64,000 nucleotides of DNA from Bacillus sp. 7884-1 (GTDB lineage Bacteria; Bacillota; Bacilli; Bacillales; Cytobacillaceae), in assembly GCF_002272245.1 (NCBI RefSeq), contig NZ_NPDD01000116.1, positions 1 to 64,000 on the forward strand, read 5' to 3'. Of this stretch, positions 9,152-16,993 are shown piece after piece (the stretch's first letter is position 1; the number at the start of each line of letters is the position of its first letter). A program made the translations under genes and the position numbers. Under the pieces are notes generated by a model that was not told the DNA's origin, did not search any database, and saw only the letters and a program-made list of their open reading frames with translations.

Positions 9152-10243
9152 ATGAAAAAACTTAAAATTGGTATCATCGGTTGTGGAAATATTAGTTCTA
9201 TTTATATGGAAAACTGTCAGAAGTTCCCTCACCTAGAGCTAATTGCCTGTGCGGACTTAGATGTACAGCGAGCACAATTACAAGCTGAAAAGTTTGGTGT
9301 CCCTAGGGCTTGTTCGGTAGAAGAGTTACTGTCTGACTCAGCCATTGAACTCGTAATTAATTTAACCATTCCTAAAGCACATGCCGCTGTCTGCATACAG
9401 TCACTTGAAGCAGGCAAGCATGTATATACAGAAAAACCACTGGCTGTGACACGCGAGGAAGGAAAACAAATTTTAGAAACCGCTAAGAAGCACAATCTTC
9501 TTGTTGGCAGTGCACCTGACACCTTCTTAGGTGCTGGTATTCAAACGGCTATCCATTTAATTGAACAAGGTGAAATTGGTGTACCGATTGGTGCATCCGC
9601 CTTCATGATTTGCCGCGGGCACGAACATTGGCATCCAGACCCTGCTTTTTATTATGATATTGGCGGCGGACCTATGTTTGATATGGGACCTTATTACCTA
9701 ACAGCCTTAGTGGCTCTGTTAGGACCGATCAAACGAATTTCTGGTTCTACTCGTATCAGTTATCATGAAAGAACGGTGCAAAGCACACCGAAAGCAGGTA
9801 CTAAAATTGAAGTATCAACCCCTACACATATCTCAGGTGTGATAGATTTTGCATCGGGTGTAATTGGAAGTATTACAACAAGCTTTGATGCCTTTGGCGG
9901 AACATCACTGCCCCCTATTGAAATTTATGGAAGTGAAGGAACGCTACTTGTTCCTGATCCTAATACATTCGGCGGACCTGTAAAAATAAGGAAACGTGAC
10001 GAAAAAGAATTTAAAGAGGTGCCTCTTGCAAATGGATATTCCCAAAACAATAGAGGGCTTGGTGTTGCTGATATGTCCAAATCCATCCTCGAAGGTGGGA
10101 AGTATCGAGCAAATAGCGAATTAGCGTATCACGTATTAGAAGCGATGCATGGCTTCCATGATTCCTCAGATAGTGGTAAACACTATATAATGGAAAGTAC
10201 ATGTGAGCGCCCTGAATCTGTGTTATTGGAATTACAGGCTTAA
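9152..10243 (+). CDS. Gfo/Idh/MocA-family oxidoreductase
   Basis: 363 residues. The Rossmann glycine motif lies at the N terminus (KIGIIGCGNISSIYMENC), GKHVYTEKPLAVTREEG follows near residue 93, and the C-terminal domain contains YDIGGGPMFDMGPYYLTALV. An upstream in-frame TTG exists at 9116, but CTGGAGG lies 9 bases before the ATG at 9152, which also begins right at the Rossmann strand. It closes the three-gene operon and is followed by a terminator. It is a diverged paralogue of the operon's first gene, so the two probably act in sequence, for example oxidation then reduction of different carbons of a sugar. Substrate unknown. Confidence 0.87.
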   Translation: MKKLKIGIIGCGNISSIYMENCQKFPHLELIACADLDVQRAQLQAEKFGVPRACSVEELLSDSAIELVINLTIPKAHAAVCIQSLEAGKHVYTEKPLAVTREEGKQILETAKKHNLLVGSAPDTFLGAGIQTAIHLIEQGEIGVPIGASAFMICRGHEHWHPDPAFYYDIGGGPMFDMGPYYLTALVALLGPIKRISGSTRISYHERTVQSTPKAGTKIEVSTPTHISGVIDFASGVIGSITTSFDAFGGTSLPPIEIYGSEGTLLVPDPNTFGGPVKIRKRDEKEFKEVPLANGYSQNNRGLGVADMSKSILEGGKYRANSELAYHVLEAMHGFHDSSDSGKHYIMESTCERPESVLLELQA

Positions 10244-10280
10244 GTATTTCGCGATAAAAGAATACTTTCATAAACGATAT

Positions 10281-10316
10281 AAAAGGGCACCCCTCATTCT
10301 TGGAGAGCCCTTTTTA
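10281..10316 (+). terminator. Rho-independent terminator of the ThuA operon
   Basis: AAAGGGC pairs with GCCCTTT around an 18-base loop and is followed by T residues, 40 bases after the operon's last stop codon. The remaining bases to 10441 show no gene. Confidence 0.7.
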
Positions 10317-10441
10317 CATGTTCGCTGCTCTGATTGCGTCGGTCCCAAACAGCCCTCACACCTCCATAAATTCACAAACAATAAAACTTCCATTTACGTT
10401 ATAGGTTTTTATCTGCTTAAATCTTTTTATGTTACTTAGGA

Positions 10442-11218
10442 TTATAGTATTTCCATCCAAATCTTTATAGCTGTTGCTAAAATTAATAAAGCTAATACAA
10501 CTTGTAAAATCTTGGTGTTTACCTTTTTTCCAGCCATTGCACCTAATGGTGAGGCAATTAAACTGGCAATAATCATAATTACGGAAGGTAAGAATTCTAC
10601 TTGTCCCGTGGTAATTTTCCCCACAGTGGCACCGATTGAAGATAGAAACGTAATAGCCAATGATGAAGCAATCGTCATACGTGTTGGTATTTTTAATACA
10701 ACAAGCATGATTGGAACTAATAAAAATGCTCCTGCTGCTCCAACAATTCCAGAACCAATTCCAACAATTGATGCTAGAGATGCTGCAAGCCATTTATTAA
10801 ACTTCACTTGATCAAGAGGAATATCATCAATTCCTTTTTTCGGAACAAACATCATGACAGCGGCTATTAATGCTAATATCCCATAGACTAAATTAATTCC
10901 TTGCTCTGTCATTAACCTTGAACCATAACCACCAACAAAACTACCAATTAAGATACTTGCTCCCATATATCCAATTAGTGTTTTATTTAAATAGCCACCT
11001 TTACGGTATGCCCAAACCCCGCCGATTGTCGCAAATAATACCTGAACAGCGCTTATTCCTGATACTTCGTGGGCACTAAATGCTGCTAAACCAAATAAAG
11101 GTGGAATATATAAAAGCATTGGATATTTAATAATTGAACCGCCAATTCCTAACAACCCAGATATATATGAACCAATTAAACCAATTAAGAAAATAGTAAT
11201 AATAAATCCAATATCCAT
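10442..11218 (-). CDS. TauE/SafE-family sulfite/sulfonate exporter
   Basis: 258 residues with about eight hydrophobic helices and the family's two repeats: an N-terminal [20 protein letters not shown] and a second [27 protein letters not shown] lies 6 bases before the ATG. TauE proteins export sulfite, thiosulfate or related oxyanions. It is the last gene of the sulfur cluster, a position that fits export of the end products of persulfide oxidation. In Staphylococcus a tauE gene lies beside cstR, which supports the same role here. Confidence 0.85.
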   Translation of the reverse strand: MDIGFIITIFLIGLIGSYISGLLGIGGSIIKYPMLLYIPPLFGLAAFSAHEVSGISAVQVLFATIGGVWAYRKGGYLNKTLIGYMGASILIGSFVGGYGSRLMTEQGINLVYGILALIAAVMMFVPKKGIDDIPLDQVKFNKWLAASLASIVGIGSGIVGAAGAFLLVPIMLVVLKIPTRMTIASSLAITFLSSIGATVGKITTGQVEFLPSVIMIIASLIASPLGAMAGKKVNTKILQVVLALLILATAIKIWMEIL

Positions 11219-11269
11219 CGTAAAGCCTCCCCTTTAAGAAAAGGGAACCCCATTTGGTTCCCTATTTCT

Positions 11270-11497
11270 TTAACCTTTTATAATCCAAAACTTTAAAACA
11301 TCGTTTTCCACTTCGTGCTTAATTAACTCGTGACCGCCAGATTTTGCCCATGCTGTAAGGTCATTCTTTGCTCCTTTATCCGTAGCATGGATTTCTAAAA
11401 CTTGGCCGCTTTCTAATTCATTCATTGCCATTTTTGTCTTAACGATCGGCATTGGACATGCTAACCCTTTTGCATCTAAAACTTTATTTGCTTCCAC
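11270..11497 (-). CDS. TusA-family sulfur carrier protein
   Basis: 75 residues, the usual TusA length. It has the defining GLACPMPIVKTKMAMNELES motif, whose Cys carries sulfane sulfur as a persulfide. Translation starts at GTG with AGGAGG 8 bases upstream. TusA proteins relay sulfur between rhodaneses, DsrE proteins and acceptors in the cytoplasm. It lies 28 bases after the rhodanese-hydrolase fusion. Its sequence is close to the N-terminal domain of the fusion at 12701-13276, so one probably arose from the other. Confidence 0.88.
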   Translation of the reverse strand: MEANKVLDAKGLACPMPIVKTKMAMNELESGQVLEIHATDKGAKNDLTAWAKSGGHELIKHEVENDVLKFWIIKG

Positions 11498-11525
11498 TTC
11501 TTTTACCTCCTAGTGTTTGTTGTAC

Positions 11526-12653
11526 TTATCGAACTGCACAGCGATTTGGTCCGATTTCCATTTCACGTTGCTTTTCTTCATCGGGATTGATTTTCCCCAT
11601 ATTCGTTTCACGAATTTCTTGATACGCATTTGGTTGTGGTGGTAAGTTTTCCGTTACTAATTTTCTGAACTCATTTTCGTCTTTAATATTCAAGCCATGA
11701 TTCTTGGCATAAAGTGTCCCTAATTTCTCTGATACACTACCATCTTCATTCAATTCTTCAATGATCATAAAGTGAGCAGGAAGGACAATTAAATCCTCTG
11801 ATAATTCTCTATAGCGTTTATATAAACTTTCTCTTAAATCCCCTACCCAATCTTGAGCCAAGCCAGCTAAATCAGGTCTCCCAATTGAGTCAATGAACAA
11901 TATATCACCTGAAAGCAAGAACTTTTCATCTACAATAAATGAAGTAGACCCAATGGTATGACCTGGAGAATATAGGGCATGGATATTAATTTTTACATTT
12001 CCAATTTCTATAAGGTTTCCATCTTTTAATGATTGGTAAGCAAACGTAACTTCTGTTGCATCTTTTGGAGGTAGCCAATAAGTTGAGCCTGTTTTTTCCG
12101 CAATGGTTCTTCCACCGGAAATGTGGTCCGCATGTAAGTGTGTGTCAAAAACATGAGCAATTTTTGCACCAATACTGTCAGCAAACTCAAGGTAAATGTC
12201 AGTCATACGAGTGGCATCAATAATAGCAGCATCACCGTTCGACACAACCATGTAAGATAAACATCCTTTACCAATACGTACAAACTGATAAATTTCGCCT
12301 CCATCTCTTAAATCCCCGACTTTTACAGGTTCTAGATGTTCACTCCAAGCTTTCATACCACCCTTTAGGTAAGAAACAGTAAGCCCTTCATCAGAGAGCA
12401 TTTCAGCAATCATAATAGATGAACCTTCCTTCGCACACACGACCAAAACTTCTTTATCAGAAGGAATCTTACCCATAATACCTTCAACACCATCTAGCAA
12501 TTCAAAATAAGGGATGTTATAATACTCGAAGTTTTCTCCTTCAATTTTCCAATCCTGAAAGTCACTCTCATTTCGAACATCTAGAATGAATAATTCTTCC
12601 TTATAAAAGACTTTTTGGGTAACATCTTTTGAAGTCATTACATTTACCGTCAT
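11526..12653 (-). CDS. Rhodanese-metallo-beta-lactamase fusion, probable persulfide dioxygenase
   Basis: 375 residues in two domains. Residues about 8-110 are a rhodanese with active-site loop [11 protein letters not shown]. Residues about 120-330 are a metallo-beta-lactamase fold with the metal motif THLHADH, the SPGHTIGS His and the [15 protein letters not shown] Asp. The second domain matches persulfide dioxygenases (ETHE1 and CstB type), which oxidise low-molecular-weight persulfides to sulfite with non-heme iron. In staphylococcal CstB the rhodanese is C-terminal; here it is N-terminal. The hydrolase-fold function is inferred from family and neighbours; a glyoxalase-II-like role is less likely. 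Confidence 0.85.
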   Translation of the reverse strand: MTVNVMTSKDVTQKVFYKEELFILDVRNESDFQDWKIEGENFEYYNIPYFELLDGVEGIMGKIPSDKEVLVVCAKEGSSIMIAEMLSDEGLTVSYLKGGMKAWSEHLEPVKVGDLRDGGEIYQFVRIGKGCLSYMVVSNGDAAIIDATRMTDIYLEFADSIGAKIAHVFDTHLHADHISGGRTIAEKTGSTYWLPPKDATEVTFAYQSLKDGNLIEIGNVKINIHALYSPGHTIGSTSFIVDEKFLLSGDILFIDSIGRPDLAGLAQDWVGDLRESLYKRYRELSEDLIVLPAHFMIIEELNEDGSVSEKLGTLYAKNHGLNIKDENEFRKLVTENLPPQPNAYQEIRETNMGKINPDEEKQREMEIGPNRCAVR

Positions 12654-12700
12654 TCCGAATTACCCCCTATGGTATGTTTTGTATTAAAAAACTTTAATGC

Positions 12701-13276
12701 TTACTTCAGAAAACTAGTTGTTTTCCCTGACCATTGACTCATCCCTGGTACTACGTTAATAACTTTAGTGAATCCCTTCTCTGTTAACTTCTGTGCAGCA
12801 AGATCACTACGGTTTCCAGTTCGGCAGACTACAAAAATGCCTTCTTCTTTGTTTAATTCATCAAGCCGATTTTCTAACTCACCCAATGGGATAGAAATAG
12901 CATTTTGGATATGATTAAAGGCATATTCTGCTGTCTCCCTAACATCCAGAACAACAATATTTTCATTTGCTTTAAGTCTCGTCTCAAGTTCTACATTGTT
13001 AATCACATATTGGTGTTTTCTCTCTAACGTTTCATCACTTTCGGATTTTCTTAGGTAGTGCTTTAAAACCATGCCTTCCTCTAATGTACCTAAATACTGA
13101 TGCCCTCTGCTTTCAGCCCAAGCCTTAATGTCAGCTTTTGAACCTTTATCTGTTGCTTGGACTTCTAGTACATGACCAGCTTCTAATTCATTCATTGCCT
13201 TCTTGGTCTTAACAACTGGCATAGGACAAGCTAATCCTATTGCATCCAAAATTACGTTTGCTTTCATGTTCTCCAT
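12701..13276 (-). CDS. TusA-rhodanese fusion (CstA-like)
   Basis: 191 residues. Residues 1-80 are a TusA domain with GLACPMPVVKTKKAMNELEA. Residues about 95-190 are a rhodanese with active-site loop FVVCRTGNRSDLAA and a typical GMSQWSG end. GGAGG lies 7 bases before the ATG. The fusion would let the rhodanese pass sulfane sulfur directly to the TusA cysteine. Staphylococcal CstA has the same two domain types plus an extra rhodanese, and is a persulfide-reacting multidomain sulfurtransferase. The role here is inferred by that parallel. Confidence 0.87.
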   Translation of the reverse strand: MENMKANVILDAIGLACPMPVVKTKKAMNELEAGHVLEVQATDKGSKADIKAWAESRGHQYLGTLEEGMVLKHYLRKSESDETLERKHQYVINNVELETRLKANENIVVLDVRETAEYAFNHIQNAISIPLGELENRLDELNKEEGIFVVCRTGNRSDLAAQKLTEKGFTKVINVVPGMSQWSGKTTSFLK

Positions 13277-13294
13277 CTTATTGCCTCCATTTAT

Positions 13295-13310
13295 ATACCT
13301 AACAGGGTAT
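13295..13310. promoter_or_regulatory. Internal CstR-type operator-like site
   Basis: ATACCTAACAGGGTAT is an imperfect palindrome 19 bases upstream of the TusA-rhodanese start, between it and the preceding rhodanese gene. It may give this block its own regulated promoter. Confidence 0.45.
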
Positions 13311-13328
13311 TATTTTTATTAAAAAAAT

Positions 13329-13625
13329 TTATTCAACTTTTCCTTCCCAGGAAAGCATTCCACCTGTCATATACATTACTTTATATCCTTGATACTCAAG
13401 AAATTGTACAGCTTGAGCACTTCTGCCACCGGAGCGGCAAACGATAATATATTCTTTTGATTTGTCTAATTCATGCATACGAAATTCTAATAATCCTAAC
13501 CGAATGTTTATAGCACCGGGAATCTTTCCACCTGTCACCTCATCCACTTCGCGAACATCAATAATATCTAATTTTTTTCTTTCATTTTTTAATTGTTCAA
13601 CTTCCTTTGCCGTTATTGCTTTCAT
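13329..13625 (-). CDS. Single-domain rhodanese
   Basis: 98 residues, a complete minimal rhodanese. IDVREVDEVTGGKIPGAINI is followed by active-site loop IIVCRSGGRSAQAV and ends with MTGGMLSWEGKVE. The catalytic Cys and the following Arg are present, so it should be an active cytosolic sulfurtransferase. AGGAGG lies just upstream of the ATG. It lies 53 bases before the CstA-like fusion and 28 after the membrane rhodanese. Confidence 0.88.
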   Translation of the reverse strand: MKAITAKEVEQLKNERKKLDIIDVREVDEVTGGKIPGAINIRLGLLEFRMHELDKSKEYIIVCRSGGRSAQAVQFLEYQGYKVMYMTGGMLSWEGKVE

Positions 13626-13652
13626 TTTAAAATCCTCCTCTATTTACAATTT

Positions 13653-14015
13653 TTATGACCAAGCGTTCATGCCGCCTTTTACGTTTGTTACTTTCGTATA
13701 GCCTAATTTTCTTAATATCTTACTTGCTTGCCCGCTTCTCATTCCACTTTGACAAATAACAATTACTACTTTGTCCTTTGAAAGTTCTTTCTCCGCTTTT
13801 TGTGCAAGTAGATTAAGTGGAATATTCTTAAATTCCCTAATGTGATTTCCTTTATATTCTCTAGATGTTCTTACATCTACAAACATTTTATTTTTATCAT
13901 TTAATTCATTTTTTAATTCTGCAGTTGAAATATTTCTTACACCTTTAGTTGGCATGAAACGATATACAATAAATAAGATGAAAAGTGAAATGAATACGTA
14001 ATTTATATAATCCAA
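13653..14015 (-). CDS. Membrane-anchored rhodanese
   Basis: 120 residues starting at TTG, with AGGAGGG 7 bases upstream. An N-terminal hydrophobic helix (INYVFISLFILFIVYRF) anchors a rhodanese domain with DVRTSREYKGNHIREF, active-site loop VIVICQSGMRSGQA and the end VKGGMNAWS. The catalytic Cys is present. Topology suggests the domain faces the cytoplasm, where it could take sulfur from membrane-derived polysulfide. It is one of four intact rhodanese domains in adjacent genes. Confidence 0.85.
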   Translation of the reverse strand: MDYINYVFISLFILFIVYRFMPTKGVRNISTAELKNELNDKNKMFVDVRTSREYKGNHIREFKNIPLNLLAQKAEKELSKDKVVIVICQSGMRSGQASKILRKLGYTKVTNVKGGMNAWS

Positions 14016-14061
14016 GTCTAGTCCCTCCTATAGGTTTGGGGAAGATATTCCCCCTTATAAA

Positions 14062-14541
14062 TTAAATGAACAGGTTGACATTACCATCCTCAGCTTCTGA
14101 TAGATATGCTGCAACTCCTGCATATTCAATATTATCTAACAGTTCTTCTTTTTGAAGACCTAGTAAATCCATCGTCATGGTACATGCTATTAATTTTACA
14201 TCTTGCTCTTGAGCCATCTCGATTAGTTGAGGAAGGGGCATTGCATTGTGTTTTTTCATTACTTTTTTGATTAGCTTAGGTCCAAAACCAGCAAAGTTCA
14301 TTTTGGATAATCCCATGTTATCAGCGCCTCTAGGCATCATTTTGGCAAACATTTTTTCCAGAAATCCTTTTTCAACTGAAATAATTTCATCCTTTCGTAA
14401 AGCATTTAATCCCCAAAAAGTGTGAAAGATCGTTACTTCATGATCATATGCAGCTGCACCATTCGCAATAATATAAGCTGCCATTGCTTTATCATAATCT
14501 CCGCTTAATAGGACGATTGTTGTTTTTTTCTTTTCTGTCAT
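14062..14541 (-). CDS. DsrE/DsrF-like sulfur-transfer family protein
   Basis: 159 residues of the DsrE2 type: KKTTIVLLSGDYDKAMAAYI at the start, the amphipathic MMPRGADNMGLSKMNFAGF stretch in the middle and a conserved Cys in VKLIACTMTMDLLGL near residue 117. In sulfur oxidisers DsrE-type proteins accept sulfane sulfur from rhodanese and hand it to TusA, and genes for all three lie side by side here. AGGAGG precedes the ATG, and two palindromic operator-like sites lie immediately upstream, so this gene probably begins its own transcript. Confidence 0.82.
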   Translation of the reverse strand: MTEKKKTTIVLLSGDYDKAMAAYIIANGAAAYDHEVTIFHTFWGLNALRKDEIISVEKGFLEKMFAKMMPRGADNMGLSKMNFAGFGPKLIKKVMKKHNAMPLPQLIEMAQEQDVKLIACTMTMDLLGLQKEELLDNIEYAGVAAYLSEAEDGNVNLFI

Positions 14542-14563
14542 TATTAAGACCTCCTATATTAAT

Positions 14564-14620
14564 TACCCATATGGGTATTTATTTAAACGAAAGCAAAGTT
14601 ACCTCTACCCCTACGGGTAT
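14564..14620. promoter_or_regulatory. Two CstR-type operator palindromes
   Basis: TACCCATATGGGTA at 14564-14577 is a perfect 14-base palindrome. TACCCCTACGGGTA at 14606-14619 is near-perfect. CsoR/CstR repressors bind G/C-flanked sites of this form. They lie 23 and 65 bases upstream of the DsrE start, so a repressor bound there would control the DsrE-to-TauE block. Confidence 0.7.
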
Positions 14621-14658
14621 GATAGTAACCAAAATAAAAGAGGGTGTCAACCCCTTTT

Positions 14659-14922
14659 TTATCGACTTCTTACTAATAGGTTTACTGCTTCTTTTACTAA
14701 TTCTTCGGTACTTCTTTCATTCGTTTCATCCGCTTTTTTAACACACTCCACTAAATTTGAACTAACAATTACTCCTATTGTTCGATCAATTGCTGTTCTA
14801 GCAGCAGATAACTGAGTAATAACATCTTTACAATCCTTATCTTCTTCCATTAACCGTAATATTCCTCTTAACTGCCCTTCGATCCGTTTCACCCTGTTTT
14901 TAATTTGATCATTATAATCCAT
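14659..14922 (-). CDS. cstR: CstR, persulfide-sensing CsoR-family repressor
   Basis: 87 residues, all-helical CsoR/RcnR fold beginning NRVKRIEGQLRGILRLMEED. CsoR proteins bind copper with a Cys-His-Cys set. Here both Cys are kept (KDCKDVITQL near 31 and LVECVKKAD near 60), but the His position four before the second Cys is Asn (SSNLVEC). This is the pattern of CstR, which senses persulfide or polysulfide by linking its two Cys. AAGGAGG lies before the ATG. It lies 13 bases after the degenerate rhodanese gene, probably the same transcript, and likely represses the whole cluster. Confidence 0.88.
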   Translation of the reverse strand: MDYNDQIKNRVKRIEGQLRGILRLMEEDKDCKDVITQLSAARTAIDRTIGVIVSSNLVECVKKADETNERSTEELVKEAVNLLVRSR

Positions 14923-14935
14923 TACTTTTACCTCC

Positions 14936-15307
14936 TTAACAGTTAACTTTTACTTCTAAATGACATTCATTTAAATTATTTTGACTAACAAATGAATATC
15001 CAACAATTCGATATCCCTTATGTTTTAATGCACGGATTCCAACATTTTTTTCAAGTAAACTTGATACAACTAAATGTAAATCTCTATGTGGGATCTCATT
15101 AATATGCCTTTTAAGATAGGCTATTGGAATATTCAGTGCTCCTTCAATTGGGTTCTTATAGGATTCATTATAATCTCTTACATCAAGAATTTCTAATTTA
15201 GTCGAATCAAGTTCTTCTAATTGAGAACATTTTATACCCAAGACTGGAAAATACCTTTTATATAGTATAACTAGTATTACTAGTAATCCTAAAATTAAAT
15301 ATATCAT
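14936..15307 (-). CDS. Membrane-anchored rhodanese-like protein lacking the catalytic cysteine
   Basis: 123 residues. A hydrophobic N-terminal helix (IYLILGLLVILVILYKRYF) is followed by a rhodanese-like domain: KLEILDVRDYNESYKNPIEG is clear. Where active members read CxxG, this protein reads HLVVSSLLEKNVGIRALKHK, so the active-site Cys is replaced by Ser. The C terminus has Cys residues at an unusual place (NNLNECHLEVKVNC). AGGGGG precedes the ATG. It heads the cstR transcript. It may be a non-catalytic persulfide-binding or regulatory protein, or it may be decaying. Confidence 0.75.
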   Translation of the reverse strand: MIYLILGLLVILVILYKRYFPVLGIKCSQLEELDSTKLEILDVRDYNESYKNPIEGALNIPIAYLKRHINEIPHRDLHLVVSSLLEKNVGIRALKHKGYRIVGYSFVSQNNLNECHLEVKVNC

Positions 15308-15353
15308 TTATACCCCCTACCATGAAAACAAATATCAATAACACGATTAATAT

Positions 15354-15371
15354 TATACCCCTATAGGTATA
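15354..15371. promoter_or_regulatory. CstR-type operator upstream of the cstR transcript
   Basis: TATACCCCTATAGGTATA is an 18-base near-perfect palindrome 46 bases upstream of the start at 15307. It is placed to allow CstR to repress its own operon. Confidence 0.65.
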
Positions 15372-15501
15372 GTGTCAATAGTTATTATTCAAATTTACTA
15401 AGATGTATTGGTATACAAACCATTATTTCCACCAATATATACTGCCTTTCATATACATTGGTTTAATTGGTTTGAAGTCATACTATTACCTTATTTCTTT
15501 T

Positions 15502-15625
15502 TTAAATGATTTTTTCATCTTGTTCAGTTTTTAAGAGTGTATGTCCTGCATTTTTTGACCAAGCTGGAATGTCATTTAAAGCTCCACTATCTGTCACATG
15601 GTTCTCTAAAACTTGAGTAAATTGA
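15502..15625 (-). pseudogene. TusA-family C-terminal remnant
   Basis: On the minus strand, QVLENHVTDSGALNDIPAWS continues to a stop at 15502 and aligns with the second half of the intact TusA at 11270 (VLEIHATDKGAKNDLTAWAK). The CPMP active-site half is missing and no start is visible. Two operator-like palindromes remain just upstream at 15673-15705, so a promoter without its gene survives. Confidence 0.7.
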
Positions 15626-15672
15626 GTATCTTAGTATGATTAATACCATTTAATTTGAAAATCGAATTAAAA

Positions 15673-15705
15673 TATACCCTGGTAGGTTTATACCGATATG
15701 GGTAT
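15673..15705. promoter_or_regulatory. Paired CstR-type operator-like sites
   Basis: ATACCCTGGTAGGTTTAT and ATACCGATATGGGTATTAT lie side by side, upstream of the TusA remnant on the minus strand. Both keep the TACC..GGTA form of the other sites in the cluster. Confidence 0.5.
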
Positions 15706-15800
15706 TATGACTCGCAAAAAAATAATGTAATGACACTTTTACATATGTTCACATTTTCTTCATATTTACTGTGTAAATCAATTTGAAAAAATGTGATTTC

Positions 15801-16397
15801 TCAAAGTTTTTGCCCAACAAATTGTATGACATGGGATAAACCATTATGGAGCTTCCCTTCATGCCGGGTAACCTCCCCCATAAAAAAGTGGATAATCCTC
15901 CAATCTGAAAAGAAATGTAAAAATTCTTCTGGATTATATAAAAAGGCCAAGTCCTTGGGTCCGCCACTTCCATATGGTATTTGGTATATTGAATATACCT
16001 CTGTTACAAAATGCCCACCTGGCTTAATCGTTTCTTTAACACCTTGGAGTGTCTTCTTGCGCAACTCTGTTGGAAAATGCCCAAAAATGCAAACAAGCTG
16101 ATCCCATTTCTCTTTTTCCCAGATTACCTCATTTAGATCAACAAGCTCAGTACTAACCGTTACACCTCTGCTATCGGCAAGTTTTTTTGTTTTTGCTAAG
16201 CCTGATTCCGAATAGTCCCAAGCGGTTACTTTAATTCCTTGTTCAGCTAAAAAAACTGCATTGCGTCCTTCACCTTCTGCGATTGCCAAAGTATCACCGG
16301 ATAATTGAAGTTTTTTCTGGATATCTGCTAAAAATACATTGGGTTCGCTTCCATAAACATATTCCTCATCCTGAAATCGAATATTCCATTGATTCAT
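15801..16397 (-). CDS. Class I SAM-dependent methyltransferase (TehB-like)
   Basis: 198 residues from the ATG at 16397, which has AAGGAG 7 bases upstream; an ATG six bases earlier lies too close to that site. The SAM-binding motif is ALAIAEGEGRNAVFLAEQGI, followed by the acidic end of strand two (TAWDYSESGLAKTKKLAD). The first residues NIRFQDEEYVYGSEPNVFL match the tellurite-resistance TehB-like group of small methyltransferases, which methylate thiols or metalloids. It is followed by a gap to the sulfur cluster and preceded by a thioredoxin-like gene 14 bases upstream, so it is probably last in a three-gene operon. Confidence 0.8.
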   Translation of the reverse strand: MNQWNIRFQDEEYVYGSEPNVFLADIQKKLQLSGDTLAIAEGEGRNAVFLAEQGIKVTAWDYSESGLAKTKKLADSRGVTVSTELVDLNEVIWEKEKWDQLVCIFGHFPTELRKKTLQGVKETIKPGGHFVTEVYSIYQIPYGSGGPKDLAFLYNPEEFLHFFSDWRIIHFFMGEVTRHEGKLHNGLSHVIQFVGQKL

Positions 16398-16411
16398 AAT
16401 CATTCTCCTTT

Positions 16412-16975
16412 TTAATCCATATTGTTTATTAATTCTGTCATCATTTCTTTATCCATGGGACCAATTATTTTTTTACGTATGACGCCTTTCGAATCGATAA
16501 AATAACTTGTTGGGATTGTAATTGCTTGATAAGTTTTCCCTATTTCTCCACTGCGGTCCAGTAATATAGGAAAAGTTAACCCATAATCTTGTACAAAAGC
16601 TTTAATTTTTCCTTCGTCTTTTTCTGTTTCTGTCAGGTTTACAGCAAGTATTTCCACATTATTCTCTTTCTGATTATGATAAAAATCTTGCATATGTGGC
16701 ATTTCTGCTTTGCATGGCGGGCACCAAGTCGCCCAAAAATTTATAATTACTTTTTTCCCTTCTAAATCGGAGAGAGCCATTTCTTCCCCGGCTAATGTCT
16801 GTAGTTGAAAATCAGATGCTTTTTCCCCTTCATGAATACCCTTTTCAAAATTATTACTCACCGGTTTACTATTTTGATTCATATTTTTAGATTCACTGGT
16901 TGAAAAGTTATTATTGTAAAATCCCCATCCAATTATCCCCACAAGTCCTAATATGACGAGTGTTTTTTTGTACAT
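16412..16975 (-). CDS. ResA/TlpA-like membrane-anchored thiol-disulfide oxidoreductase
   Basis: 187 residues from ATG 16975 (AGGAG 6-8 bases upstream; a GTG nine bases earlier overlaps that site). An N-terminal helix (TLVILGLVGIIGWGFY) exports and anchors the protein. The thioredoxin-like domain follows with FWATWCPPCKAEMPHMQDF, whose CPPC is the redox site, and the cis-Pro loop AITIPTSYFID. ResA-type proteins reduce disulfides outside the membrane, often for cytochrome c haem attachment. The electron donor would normally be CcdA, and the only ccdA in this window is broken. Confidence 0.87.
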   Translation of the reverse strand: MYKKTLVILGLVGIIGWGFYNNNFSTSESKNMNQNSKPVSNNFEKGIHEGEKASDFQLQTLAGEEMALSDLEGKKVIINFWATWCPPCKAEMPHMQDFYHNQKENNVEILAVNLTETEKDEGKIKAFVQDYGLTFPILLDRSGEIGKTYQAITIPTSYFIDSKGVIRKKIIGPMDKEMMTELINNMD

Positions 16976-16993
16976 TTCATTCACTCCTAACGA

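Noticed and set aside
12661-12676. TACCCCCTATGGTATG as a CstR operator
   Set aside because: It is mostly the complement of the AGGGGG ribosome binding site of the rhodanese-hydrolase gene and is only weakly symmetric.
15793-16101. Plus-strand open frame of about 100 codons
   Set aside because: It lies wholly antisense to the methyltransferase gene, with no RBS or known motif.
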